From an uncultured bacterium (lineage in GTDB: Bacteria > Bacillota > Clostridia > Christensenellales > Pumilibacteraceae), in NCBI GenBank assembly GCA_949744905.1, contig CATKCE010000102.1:1-38009 (forward strand): DNA of 38,009 nucleotides, read 5' to 3'. The notes under the pieces are model-generated. The model saw nothing but the letters and a program-made list of their open reading frames with translations. It made no database searches and was not told where the DNA came from. Numbering within the stretch: position 1 is the stretch's first letter; each line of letters begins with the position of its first letter. Both the position numbers and the translations under genes were made by a program. This document shows positions 24,601-32,289 of the stretch, one piece after another.

Positions 24601-27243
24601 GAGCTGGGACTCAATGCCGCCGGCGATGCCGCCATAATCGGACAATTAAAAGAACTGTTTACCGAAACCGATAACAATATGCATGTTCCCGAGTTCGATA
24701 ACCAGTACGGATTGCGTATAAGCGTTGCGGACAACGGCGATATAACGGTAAAATACGACGTTCTTACCATTTCCGCTACGAAGTCCATGCCCGGAGATTA
24801 CGTTGGTTATACCGAGAACGACGTTTCTTCGCCGGTAACCAAATTGGCTACGTCAAACAGTTATATCGGCGTTGCCAATCTTATTCGTCCGCGCCTAAAC
24901 GATAATCACGAAGGAGAAAACAAGACGCTCGAAAACGATAATAAAGACAATATCCACCGCGGCTTGGAGGTGTTTACGCAGTCGTCGCTTACTTTCTCCA
25001 ATATCAAAGGCGTATACGGCGCGCCTACAAGCGCGCTTTCCGGCGGAGATTCCAATACCTACGATTATGCCGCTATCAATTTAAGACTCGAAGTCCCCAG
25101 TCCCGCGCCGATAGACCTTTCCGGGTATTTCAACGACGTAAGCAATATAGAAATAGCTTTCCGCGGCGAAGTGGGAGATGAAGCAAGGAAAAAACTCATA
25201 CAGTCTTTCGGGGGAAAAGCGGAAGATGACGAGGGGGCTTCCGATGAGGATATCGCAAAAGAATCTTTGCAGATAACCAAAGCGGATAAGATGTCTTTCA
25301 GCTATTTTGTAAGAAGAACTATAGACAAAGATCATCCTTACGAGTTTTCCGTACAGCTCCGTCGCGTTCAGCCGGAAGGGAAGAACAAGACGTTTGAATA
25401 TAATACCGACTCCACGGCGGAAACGATAACGATATATTTCAAAGTGACGGCGACTTTTACGCCGACGCAGTCTTTCCACGTGTTGTCCACTCCCGCGTCC
25501 GTCGGTACGGTAAACGGCAGCGGAAAGGTACAGTTGAAAAGCCGTTTGGAAATAAGCGATACTTTGCTTGCAAAGTGCGAAATAGAGGCTTATAGTAGCG
25601 ATACGAACATTTTGACGGTGGCGCCGTCGACGGATAAAAAAGAACTTGTTATCACGTCGCTCACCAACGGAACGGCTTTTGTACGTTATAAAGTAAAACT
25701 GTTCGGTGAAAACGAGTACGTTATAGAAGACAGTTTCCCCGTAACTGTTGTCATGTTGCTTTCCATGAAAGATACGGTAATGGTGAGCGACACCGTGCAG
25801 GTATCTATAAGCGATCTTACAGGCGCGTTGAGCCACGATAATACCGAATTGGGAGCGGTAGAGTTCTCGTTGGAAAATTACGAAAACGGTAAACCGTTTT
25901 ACTATCAGATAGGTGCGCGTAAAGACGGCTCGAAAGATTTGTCTCCCGACGACAACGATTATAATTGGACCAATACCGAAAACATCTCGTTCTTAAACGA
26001 CGTTTACATGGATTCGTCGGCATCCAAAGCGTACATCGGATTGGAAATGGGCATTTTCGATCCGGGCAGCGTTGATAATATGCCGGTATACCGCATAGTC
26101 GTAAGATTTGCCGACGCGGCTAAAAAAGAATATCTGGTCGCATTCCGCGTACTGCCGGCGGCACAGACTCTGCGCGACGTCAACGGTCGTGAATTCGAAC
26201 TCGAAGTAAACAAGGGCGCCGGAACTATTTCGATATCCAGCCGCGACAACGGCATAGACGAAGCGAAAACTTACGGTTTGATTGCGACCGACGACGGAAG
26301 TTTCGAGGTGCCTATCTCGTTTATAAAGACGCTCATGTTCGGTTACGACCCCAGTACCGATTATACGATACATGCCGTGCAGGCCAAATCGTACAACACT
26401 CACGAAGATTACAGCGAGTACGTCGAAGTTAAAACCATGCGCGAAAACGCCAATGAGTTTTACATTACGCCCATGTATCCCACCGACGGCTTGACCGGAG
26501 GAAAATGCAATATACGCGTGTCGGTAAAATCCAGCAATTCCGATTCCAGCAATACCACTATACTCAACTTCTCCGTAAAAGTCACCGGTATAAAAACGGT
26601 GCTTACCAAGGGAGAATACCGCACGATAATCCTTGCTGCGTTCTTCGGTGTGCTCGGACTGCTCGTTATCGTATTCTTTATCCGTATGGGTATTTATTGG
26701 AAGAAGAAGGCGGATCAGCGTCGTATCATCAAGAAGAACCAGACGCTCATTAAAATGCGCGATAAAATGCACAATAAGACCGAAGCCGTCAGCAAGGAAA
26801 AACTGGTGCGCACCAAACTTAAAATGGAAGATCCGAAATACGCCAAGATGTTTGACGAGATGCGCAAACAGCGCGAGGCTCAAACCGGTATATCTTTGGA
26901 AAACTCCATAGTCGCGGATAAGGCCGAGAAAAAAGTAAAAGCGGAAAAAGCGAAGAAAAAGCGCGGCAAGAAGTCATTGGAAGAGTTGCAGGCCGAGCTT
27001 GCGGCCAAACGCGAAGCCGTAGCGCGCATGCAGATGGGCGACTTCAGCGCCGTACCCGACGGTATGGCTGCCGAAAGCGTTCCGCCGGTGGATGCCGAAA
27101 TGCCGGAAGGCGTGCCCGTGTTCGACCCCGCGGCGGGATTCGAAGGAGTGTCGGCGGAAAGTCTGGACGCGCAGTTTAAAGCCGCTATGGAACAAGACGG
27201 AATAGTGTTCGAAGCTGTCGAAGACGACGGCAATCAAGGATAG
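21637..27243 (+). CDS. Giant A: secreted, membrane-anchored protein with RCC1-like propeller repeats
   Basis: 1868 residues. A signal peptide (1-36, likely cut after SYA) leads into RCC1-like repeat units of the type 'xxQVAAGxxFAVGLTxDGxLYxWG' at about 44-69, 142-167, 403-435 and 556-585, with weaker ones between, so roughly residues 40-590 may form a beta-propeller. The middle is beta-rich and unassigned. Around 1280-1370 there is a bacterial Ig (BIG2)-like pattern (SSDTNILTV...ITSLTNGTAFVRYKV). One membrane helix (about 1662-1684) is followed by a basic, then helical, then acidic cytoplasmic tail of about 185 residues. The ATG at 21637 has AGAGG 7 nt upstream; an earlier in-frame ATG at 21616 does not. 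It is first in a three-gene operon, 10 nt before gene B. Function is unknown; a large surface receptor or structural role is inferred. Confidence 0.88.
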   Translation: MRSNVKKIKIWALCIFLLFAVTTAIGLLVLPMKSYAENSSPTTLKFRQVAAGEDFAVGLTYDGDLYGWSLLDKSVSGNGGNNYGLADADDRNVDTLGKYYPSVPIRIDVKFTYATYRSTGVTAAGLVETPNGTCMGKTADDRTIAQISATRTTAAFITKSGLLYVWGKDSSEPTAQSASDKNLNLLLRTAPVEDRYEAPHAFVPGMVDYTVSDLFRIFPAYNDAANRNENFAVSIDSIVSSEYNYLVRYNSSSEECNFMWGQTVYDQLNSSNGPHSFGGGHIASNIYSGGWAYLGDGNIYTVSASSFNVRGKNYSVASTAAVSGSDELPVANTLLAVDPDKTVDGYTFYGKDDSDKKDVKIVGAVTKGWQAIGGVSASVGVQSNATFYGSDGKPASGVNAPLSKFSAGNGYGYMIDNNGKLLFWGDNSLGQMNGVKGAAHVALTDISASVAAAGANFVQVVAGKVLTGYPVLESFGSSDEYAAPNYDKWAQDTDENLTGKLVNGYSDGETFLSAVLEADGKVTVIGAVNGAPFKKSANTDCLDAHGVSVDSTTVKSANKIVALSGGYDNCLFAISSLGKIYKITATSGGDLNCYRYDEFSDFATEDNPTDNEHHNIISNWNVNNTVSMQFTSGYSEDAKAGKPSSVVVGLYDAFDENKKSDQSYPSHIKDLVPATSVNDASSFSGDAYRIVMPKIPTGAETSFTVNSYTFDNVDSVYKKDTAPFVSADSSLSSGNEIEFYWSDDTQYRHKLDAGIALRYFDLEFRYKRAYTDGDGKKHASVIDFVITPKRATQGKAIIIKYNVGRYDSVSNFDKVDGGTPYFYDTKLVNVRVGVDNSDLTANFVTSKNVASDGDPAVMMSRIPVLDPNNSVNNTYSLAVMDVSTGLEQIRDIAKSKVSGYSLTDEALYDLIASGDTGFPRSDKVEKGNLLYFNKYAGAYYNDRYEFLAYDHDGDIVTVDRISNVSGINSVQGSTEYFSYNIVEKTVVFELGLNAAGDAAIIGQLKELFTETDNNMHVPEFDNQYGLRISVADNGDITVKYDVLTISATKSMPGDYVGYTENDVSSPVTKLATSNSYIGVANLIRPRLNDNHEGENKTLENDNKDNIHRGLEVFTQSSLTFSNIKGVYGAPTSALSGGDSNTYDYAAINLRLEVPSPAPIDLSGYFNDVSNIEIAFRGEVGDEARKKLIQSFGGKAEDDEGASDEDIAKESLQITKADKMSFSYFVRRTIDKDHPYEFSVQLRRVQPEGKNKTFEYNTDSTAETITIYFKVTATFTPTQSFHVLSTPASVGTVNGSGKVQLKSRLEISDTLLAKCEIEAYSSDTNILTVAPSTDKKELVITSLTNGTAFVRYKVKLFGENEYVIEDSFPVTVVMLLSMKDTVMVSDTVQVSISDLTGALSHDNTELGAVEFSLENYENGKPFYYQIGARKDGSKDLSPDDNDYNWTNTENISFLNDVYMDSSASKAYIGLEMGIFDPGSVDNMPVYRIVVRFADAAKKEYLVAFRVLPAAQTLRDVNGREFELEVNKGAGTISISSRDNGIDEAKTYGLIATDDGSFEVPISFIKTLMFGYDPSTDYTIHAVQAKSYNTHEDYSEYVEVKTMRENANEFYITPMYPTDGLTGGKCNIRVSVKSSNSDSSNTTILNFSVKVTGIKTVLTKGEYRTIILAAFFGVLGLLVIVFFIRMGIYWKKKADQRRIIKKNQTLIKMRDKMHNKTEAVSKEKLVRTKLKMEDPKYAKMFDEMRKQREAQTGISLENSIVADKAEKKVKAEKAKKKRGKKSLEELQAELAAKREAVARMQMGDFSAVPDGMAAESVPPVDAEMPEGVPVFDPAAGFEGVSAESLDAQFKAAMEQDGIVFEAVEDDGNQG

Positions 27244-27253
27244 AGGAAGAACG

Positions 27254-30200
27254 ATGCGGACTAATATTGTAAAACACAAAAAGATATCTGTTGCGGCATT
27301 TGTCGGCATAACGGCTCTCTTGTTGTCGATTGCGTTGTTTTTCGGCGGATATTCGTTTTCCGCAAAAGCGGTCGACATAACGGACGGGTCAATCATCGAC
27401 TATACCGTGACCGCCGACATTTCGTTGACTTTGGACGTTAACGGAAAGTCGACTCCGTCTACGTCTACCGAGCGGGACCGCGAGCATGCATTGGAGAACA
27501 ATTCCGCTCATTTAAGAACCCGCAGAATACCGATAAACGCTTTGCATGACAAAGGCGATTCTTATAGGTTGTCTTCGAGCGGAGTTACCGAATTATACAA
27601 TTACAGTACGTCGTATTTTACGGTAACTGCGGGCGAGTCGTCCGACGGCGCTTACAGCATGGTAGAGATCGTTGCCAAAAAGTCCACTGTGGATCTTAAG
27701 AGGAAACCGCGGTTTGCGATGATATTGCAAACCAGATCGGGCGAGCGTATAAAGATACATGCGGAAGTCACGGTTATTGCCGACAGCCCGGTGGAGTTGC
27801 CGTCTACCGGAGTTCAAAAGACGGTATATGTGGGCGCCGCGCTCAATGACGACCGTACGTCCGTAGACGAAGATTACGCCGATTCCAAACACGCGTTTCC
27901 AATAGAACTGACCAATTATTCCAAAGTCGAGATCGATCTTGCCGATTATCTTGTAGGAAGAAAGTTGTTTACCGAACGCCCCGATAACGCAAAACACGAG
28001 ATAGACGAAAACGCTACAAACGTTCTTAAAAACGGAAAAGAGTATCTTGTATTTAACGATTTGTCGTCGTTCAATCTGCAAACGGCGGGCGAGGGCGTGC
28101 CTACGATAAACGGCGACCGTTGGGATGTCGATTATTACGAGACCGGCGCCGGCGCGAAAAATCACAGTTTTGTTCTTACCATAGACTTGACGGCCGACAG
28201 TATTTCCAACATGGATCTTACCGACGGTAAGATATGGGGAGCCGACGGCGCGTTTTTCGAGTTGCGTCTTCGTTTGAACTTTGACGACGAACATTGTTTG
28301 TACGTCAGTCTTCCCGTGATATTTTCGCCGTCCAGTAACCCCCGCATTTTGCGGCAGTTTAATTGGGACACGGCTTTGAACGCCGGAAGTCCTTACGCGG
28401 ATATAGACCACAATAATAAGGAAAACAGTACGAGCGGATATAAAACGGTGCGTATTTTCCCCGAAGATATCTGCGATTTTCCCTGCTATGAAGACGAAGA
28501 TCCCAGTCAAAGCGAGAAGATGTACTTCGAATTGAACCATCTTCCTGTGGTAGGCGCCGGCAATTACGTTACGGCGACCGCGGGGACCGATCCTCAAAAA
28601 GGCGTATATTACGATATTACCGGCATAAACAACGGCAGAGCCGACGTACGCTTTACGGTTTATTACCGTCAACGGTCCACAGGATATATACGTACTTCCA
28701 TGCCTGTGACCATCGCGTTTACGGTATACGGCAAGTACGAAGTCGCATTTAATATCGAGGGTACAAAAACACAGGATTATACGATAGATTCGTCTATTTT
28801 CCGTCCGCTTAAAGATGCCGGATACCAGTTGGTAAATGCGACTATATTTACAAAAAACGAGGGGGATACCGAAAGTTACGCAAACGTCTCTTACAGTAAC
28901 GGAGTTATATCGGTAACTCCGCGCCGCAACGTGGACAACCGCGATCTTGTCGGTATAAGAGTGACTCTCACCAACATGCAGGGCAGACGCATAGAGCTTG
29001 ACTGCGATATGCAGATAGATCTTACCGCCAACGACTTTTTCAGCGGTTGGGCAATGTGGAAGATAATACTGTTCTGGGTGGGCATGGGCATTGCTGCTCT
29101 GCTACTCATACTTTTGATAATTTGGTTGTTTATCCGCTCCGTGCATAAGCACAGAATGGACGAACTCGCCACCAGCGCTCCTACCAGCGCGTATATCATA
29201 AAACTGAATTCCACCATAGCGGCGGCGCAGGCTCAGCAGAAGCTGGCTTCGCAGTCTCCTTACGGACCACAGACGCAGATGTTGCAACTCGGCGCGGGTC
29301 CCACCGCGACGTCGGCTCCCAGTCCAAACACTTTGGCTTTGGGCGCGACGCCCCAGACTTCCATGCCCGCATACTCCGCCGGCGCCGTTCCTACGGCTCA
29401 ATACGGCGCTACCACGAGCATGGCGCCTCCTGTCGGCAATACCACGACTATCATAGAAGAAATTTATATTCCCATAAGCGACGACGAGCTTCTCATAAGG
29501 ATTTACGAGGAGAAGTTTGCGCCGCGCGGAATGTTGAAACGTACTTTCGATAAGAGCAAAGACCTTCAACAGCGCGAACTGGAGAAAGAAAAGGAACGTA
29601 TCCGCGAGGACGTTCGCAACGGCATGAGCATAGAAGAAGCGTGCAAGTCGCTCAAACAACGCGAGGCCGAAGCCGCCGGCGTAGTTGCCGATACGGGACG
29701 CGACAGCGAACCGCAGACCACCGTAGATCCGCTTATCGTTTTGCTCGGATTCGATCCCGCCGATCCAATTATAGCCGACGTAAAACGCGAAGAGCCCGGT
29801 GAAGACTGGAGCGACGAAGAAAAGAAATATAAGGAAGCGGAATACAACAATCTCAGGCTCCGTTCCGAACTTTCGATCATCGAGAGCCGTATAGAAGCGA
29901 TAACGGGCGCAAACGAGCGTACCGAAGCGGATGTTTCGGGAGCGAACATCGCTCTTGAAGAACTTACCGCCGATATCCGCGAGACCGAGCAACGGCTTGA
30001 CGATAAGAATACCGATTTGGCTGTCGAGAGACGCAAGTCGGCGAAAGAAGCGCTTGGTAAAGAGATCGCCGAACTCGAAGCGAAGATAAAAGCCGATAAA
30101 GACGCCGTCGCGGGCAGAAAAGCCGAGGTCGATAGCGGAAACGGCTTGTTGGCTCGTATCAAGGAATTGGCGGAAGAATACGCGGGCAAGAAGGAAGCCA

Positions 30201-32275
30201 CCGACGCGCTTGTCGCGGCAAGCGACCAAGAGCTTGAAGGCGCGCGCGCCGAGGCTAAAAAGGCTGCCGACCTTGCGGCGAAAGCCAAGCGTCAGGCGGA
30301 ACTCAACGCAAAACTCGAAGTGCTCAATCCCATGATGCGTACCGTAAACGTACTTGACGGCGAGATCAAGGAGTTGGCGGAGACCGTTGCCGGCGTCGCG
30401 TCCGAGAAAGATTCGCGCAAAACGGCTGTCGCCACTCTCCAGAACGAATTGCTTGCCACTACCGATTCCGCCAAGATCAACGAATTGAGCGAGCGTATAA
30501 GAGCTATAAATAAAGAAATATCCGAATTGGACCGCAATGCCACTGCTAATACTACTTTAAAGACCAATAAGGGCATAGAGATGGCGTCGGTCCGTCGCAA
30601 AGCCAACGAGTTTATCGATCAGGAAGCTATCGAGTTGGAAGACGTTATTGCTGCTGAGGACGTGATAATCGGCAATATCGCACTCGATAAGATGCTGAAA
30701 CAGGTAGAAGAAGAAAAAGCGCGTTGCGAAGAAGCGGTCGCGCATTGGCAGAGCGTATGCGATTCTCTTGTGAATGATCTCGATTCGTCGGTCGTAGAAG
30801 CGGCGTCGGACGTCGCCGAGCGTGTGCAGGCTGCCGAAGAAGCGTTGGAAAACGCCAAGGCGCGCTTGGATGAGATCAATGCGAAGATCGAAGCGTCTTC
30901 CGACGACGATGAAAAGTTGAACTTGACTATGGAACAGATGTCGTTGCAGGAAGAAGTCGACAACCTGAGTAAAGCGTATGAGGAAGTCAAGGCGGAAGGT
31001 ATCAAGGCAAACCTCGAGCGCAGGACGCAGGGCGAAGCGGAGATAGACGGTGCGCGCGCGGAATTGGCGAAGGCGCAGGAAGACTTTGCCGCCGTGACCG
31101 AGCGTTACCACGAGGCGAGCACCGGTATCAATCCTCTCGATTTGATCACTTCCGGAAGCGGCGTCATATCCCAGGACAGAAAGAAGATAGAAGCCGAAAA
31201 CCTCAAAAAGATATTGGAAGAACAGAAAAACGCCATAGAGCAAGCGAAGCTTCAGGCGCAGATAGCCCAGCAGGAGGCGGAAAAGGCGGTGGCCGACGCG
31301 CAACGCGCATCGGAAGAAAGCCGCGCCGAAGCGGAAAGATTGGCGCAAGAGGCATTGGAAAAAGCCGAAAAAGCGCGTGAAGAAGCGGAATTGCAAGCCG
31401 CGGCCGCTCGCGAGGAAGCCGAACAAAAGGCCCGCGAGGAAGCCGAAAGAGTGCGGCTTGAAGCTCAGGAGGAAATCGAGAGAGCCAAGCAGGAAGCCGA
31501 AGACGCCCGCAGAGCCGCTGAGGAAGAAGCCGAGCGTGCTCGTAAAGAGGTCGAGGAAAGCAAGCGTCTCGCTGAGGAGGAAGCCGAACGATTAAGGCTT
31601 GAATCCGAAGAAAGCAAACGGCTTGCCGAGGAAGAGGCCGAAAAGGCGCGTAAAGAAGCGGAGGAAGAAGCCGAGCGGGTACGTAAGGAAGCCGAAGAAA
31701 ACAAGCGTCTTGCCGAGGAAGAGGCCGAAAAGGCGCGTAAAGAGGCTGAAGAAGAAGCTCAGCGCGCCGCCGAGGAAGAAGCCAAGGTCAAAGCCCGCAT
31801 AGAGGAAAAAGTCGCCAAGCGTAAAGCGGAGATCGCAATACTGCGCGGCGAATTGAAAAACATTACCGAGGAAGACCAAGGCAACGCGTTGCGTGAAAAA
31901 TTCTACGCGATTCAGCTTGCTTTGGACGAGGACGAAAAAACCTCTACCGAGCTTAACGACTTGTTGGTCAAATCCATGGATGACGCCAGCCACGCCGCCG
32001 AGCTATCGCGTTATAAAAAACTGGCGAATCAAAAGCCGCGTAGGATAGTCAAAAAAGTTACCGAGCGTGTTAACCGCATTCCCAAGAAATCGGGCGCGAG
32101 AGCCGGAGCGAGACCGGGCGCAAGAGCGGGAGCGCGTCCCGGTGCGAGACCTGCGGCGCGTCCCGGCGCAAGACCGCGTCCTGCGGCACGTCCCGGCGCG
32201 AGACCGCGTCCGGGAGCACGTCCCGGCGCAAGGCCCGGCAGACCTACCGGAAGAGGACCGGCACCTAAAAATTAA
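27254..32275 (+). CDS. Giant B: transmembrane coiled-coil protein with Arg-Pro-Gly-Ala tail
   Basis: 1673 residues. A signal-like N-terminus (1-38, AKA before VDI) precedes an extracellular beta-rich half (about 40-600), with a BIG2-like ITGINNGRADVRFTVYYR segment. A single strong membrane helix (about 602-628) is followed by a Pro/Ala/Thr/Gln-rich linker (640-735), a short folded-looking segment (SDDELLIRIYEEKFAPRGMLKRTF), and about 740 residues of coiled coil (851-1590). Residues 1422-1508 are built from 11- and 7-residue units. The last 61 residues (1613-1673) contain 15 Arg and no acidic residue. The domain order mirrors gene A, but most of the mass is inside the cell. The ATG has GAGG 7 nt upstream and lies 10 nt after gene A. 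No enzyme motif is seen; a scaffold role is inferred. Confidence 0.88.
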   Translation: MRTNIVKHKKISVAAFVGITALLLSIALFFGGYSFSAKAVDITDGSIIDYTVTADISLTLDVNGKSTPSTSTERDREHALENNSAHLRTRRIPINALHDKGDSYRLSSSGVTELYNYSTSYFTVTAGESSDGAYSMVEIVAKKSTVDLKRKPRFAMILQTRSGERIKIHAEVTVIADSPVELPSTGVQKTVYVGAALNDDRTSVDEDYADSKHAFPIELTNYSKVEIDLADYLVGRKLFTERPDNAKHEIDENATNVLKNGKEYLVFNDLSSFNLQTAGEGVPTINGDRWDVDYYETGAGAKNHSFVLTIDLTADSISNMDLTDGKIWGADGAFFELRLRLNFDDEHCLYVSLPVIFSPSSNPRILRQFNWDTALNAGSPYADIDHNNKENSTSGYKTVRIFPEDICDFPCYEDEDPSQSEKMYFELNHLPVVGAGNYVTATAGTDPQKGVYYDITGINNGRADVRFTVYYRQRSTGYIRTSMPVTIAFTVYGKYEVAFNIEGTKTQDYTIDSSIFRPLKDAGYQLVNATIFTKNEGDTESYANVSYSNGVISVTPRRNVDNRDLVGIRVTLTNMQGRRIELDCDMQIDLTANDFFSGWAMWKIILFWVGMGIAALLLILLIIWLFIRSVHKHRMDELATSAPTSAYIIKLNSTIAAAQAQQKLASQSPYGPQTQMLQLGAGPTATSAPSPNTLALGATPQTSMPAYSAGAVPTAQYGATTSMAPPVGNTTTIIEEIYIPISDDELLIRIYEEKFAPRGMLKRTFDKSKDLQQRELEKEKERIREDVRNGMSIEEACKSLKQREAEAAGVVADTGRDSEPQTTVDPLIVLLGFDPADPIIADVKREEPGEDWSDEEKKYKEAEYNNLRLRSELSIIESRIEAITGANERTEADVSGANIALEELTADIRETEQRLDDKNTDLAVERRKSAKEALGKEIAELEAKIKADKDAVAGRKAEVDSGNGLLARIKELAEEYAGKKEATDALVAASDQELEGARAEAKKAADLAAKAKRQAELNAKLEVLNPMMRTVNVLDGEIKELAETVAGVASEKDSRKTAVATLQNELLATTDSAKINELSERIRAINKEISELDRNATANTTLKTNKGIEMASVRRKANEFIDQEAIELEDVIAAEDVIIGNIALDKMLKQVEEEKARCEEAVAHWQSVCDSLVNDLDSSVVEAASDVAERVQAAEEALENAKARLDEINAKIEASSDDDEKLNLTMEQMSLQEEVDNLSKAYEEVKAEGIKANLERRTQGEAEIDGARAELAKAQEDFAAVTERYHEASTGINPLDLITSGSGVISQDRKKIEAENLKKILEEQKNAIEQAKLQAQIAQQEAEKAVADAQRASEESRAEAERLAQEALEKAEKAREEAELQAAAAREEAEQKAREEAERVRLEAQEEIERAKQEAEDARRAAEEEAERARKEVEESKRLAEEEAERLRLESEESKRLAEEEAEKARKEAEEEAERVRKEAEENKRLAEEEAEKARKEAEEEAQRAAEEEAKVKARIEEKVAKRKAEIAILRGELKNITEEDQGNALREKFYAIQLALDEDEKTSTELNDLLVKSMDDASHAAELSRYKKLANQKPRRIVKKVTERVNRIPKKSGARAGARPGARAGARPGARPAARPGARPRPAARPGARPRPGARPGARPGRPTGRGPAPKN
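31517..31777 (+). repeat. Mixed 11/7-residue coiled-coil repeat in giant B
   Basis: Residues 1422-1508 read as alternating units of AEEEAExxRKE (11) and xEESKRL or AEENKRL (7), in the order 11-7-11-7-11-11-7-11-11. At DNA level a block of more than 30 nt beginning CTTGCCGAGGAAGAGGCC recurs at 31622 and 31709, offset 87 nt (29 codons). Recent internal duplication is likely. Confidence 0.9.
32090..32272 (+). repeat. Arg-Pro-Gly-Ala tail repeat of giant B
   Basis: Codes for residues 1613-1673, mostly PGAR, AGAR and PAAR tetrapeptides. The DNA block TCCCGGCGC recurs at 32161, 32191 and 32221, an exact 30-nt (10-codon) period. It is much more GC-rich than the surroundings because of Arg, Pro, Gly and Ala codons. 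Confidence 0.92.
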
Positions 32276-32289
32276 AAAAGGAAAGAGGC

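Noticed and set aside
29102..31426. Minus-strand open frames of 240-375 codons opposite giant B
   Set aside because: Same codon-bias artefact; translations are Phe/Arg-rich or Ser/Ala-rich without recognisable domains.
31517..31777. Regularly spaced DNA repeats that could be mistaken for a CRISPR array
   Set aside because: The repeats are in frame, degenerate at third positions, have no unique spacers and encode a periodic helix; no cas genes are nearby.
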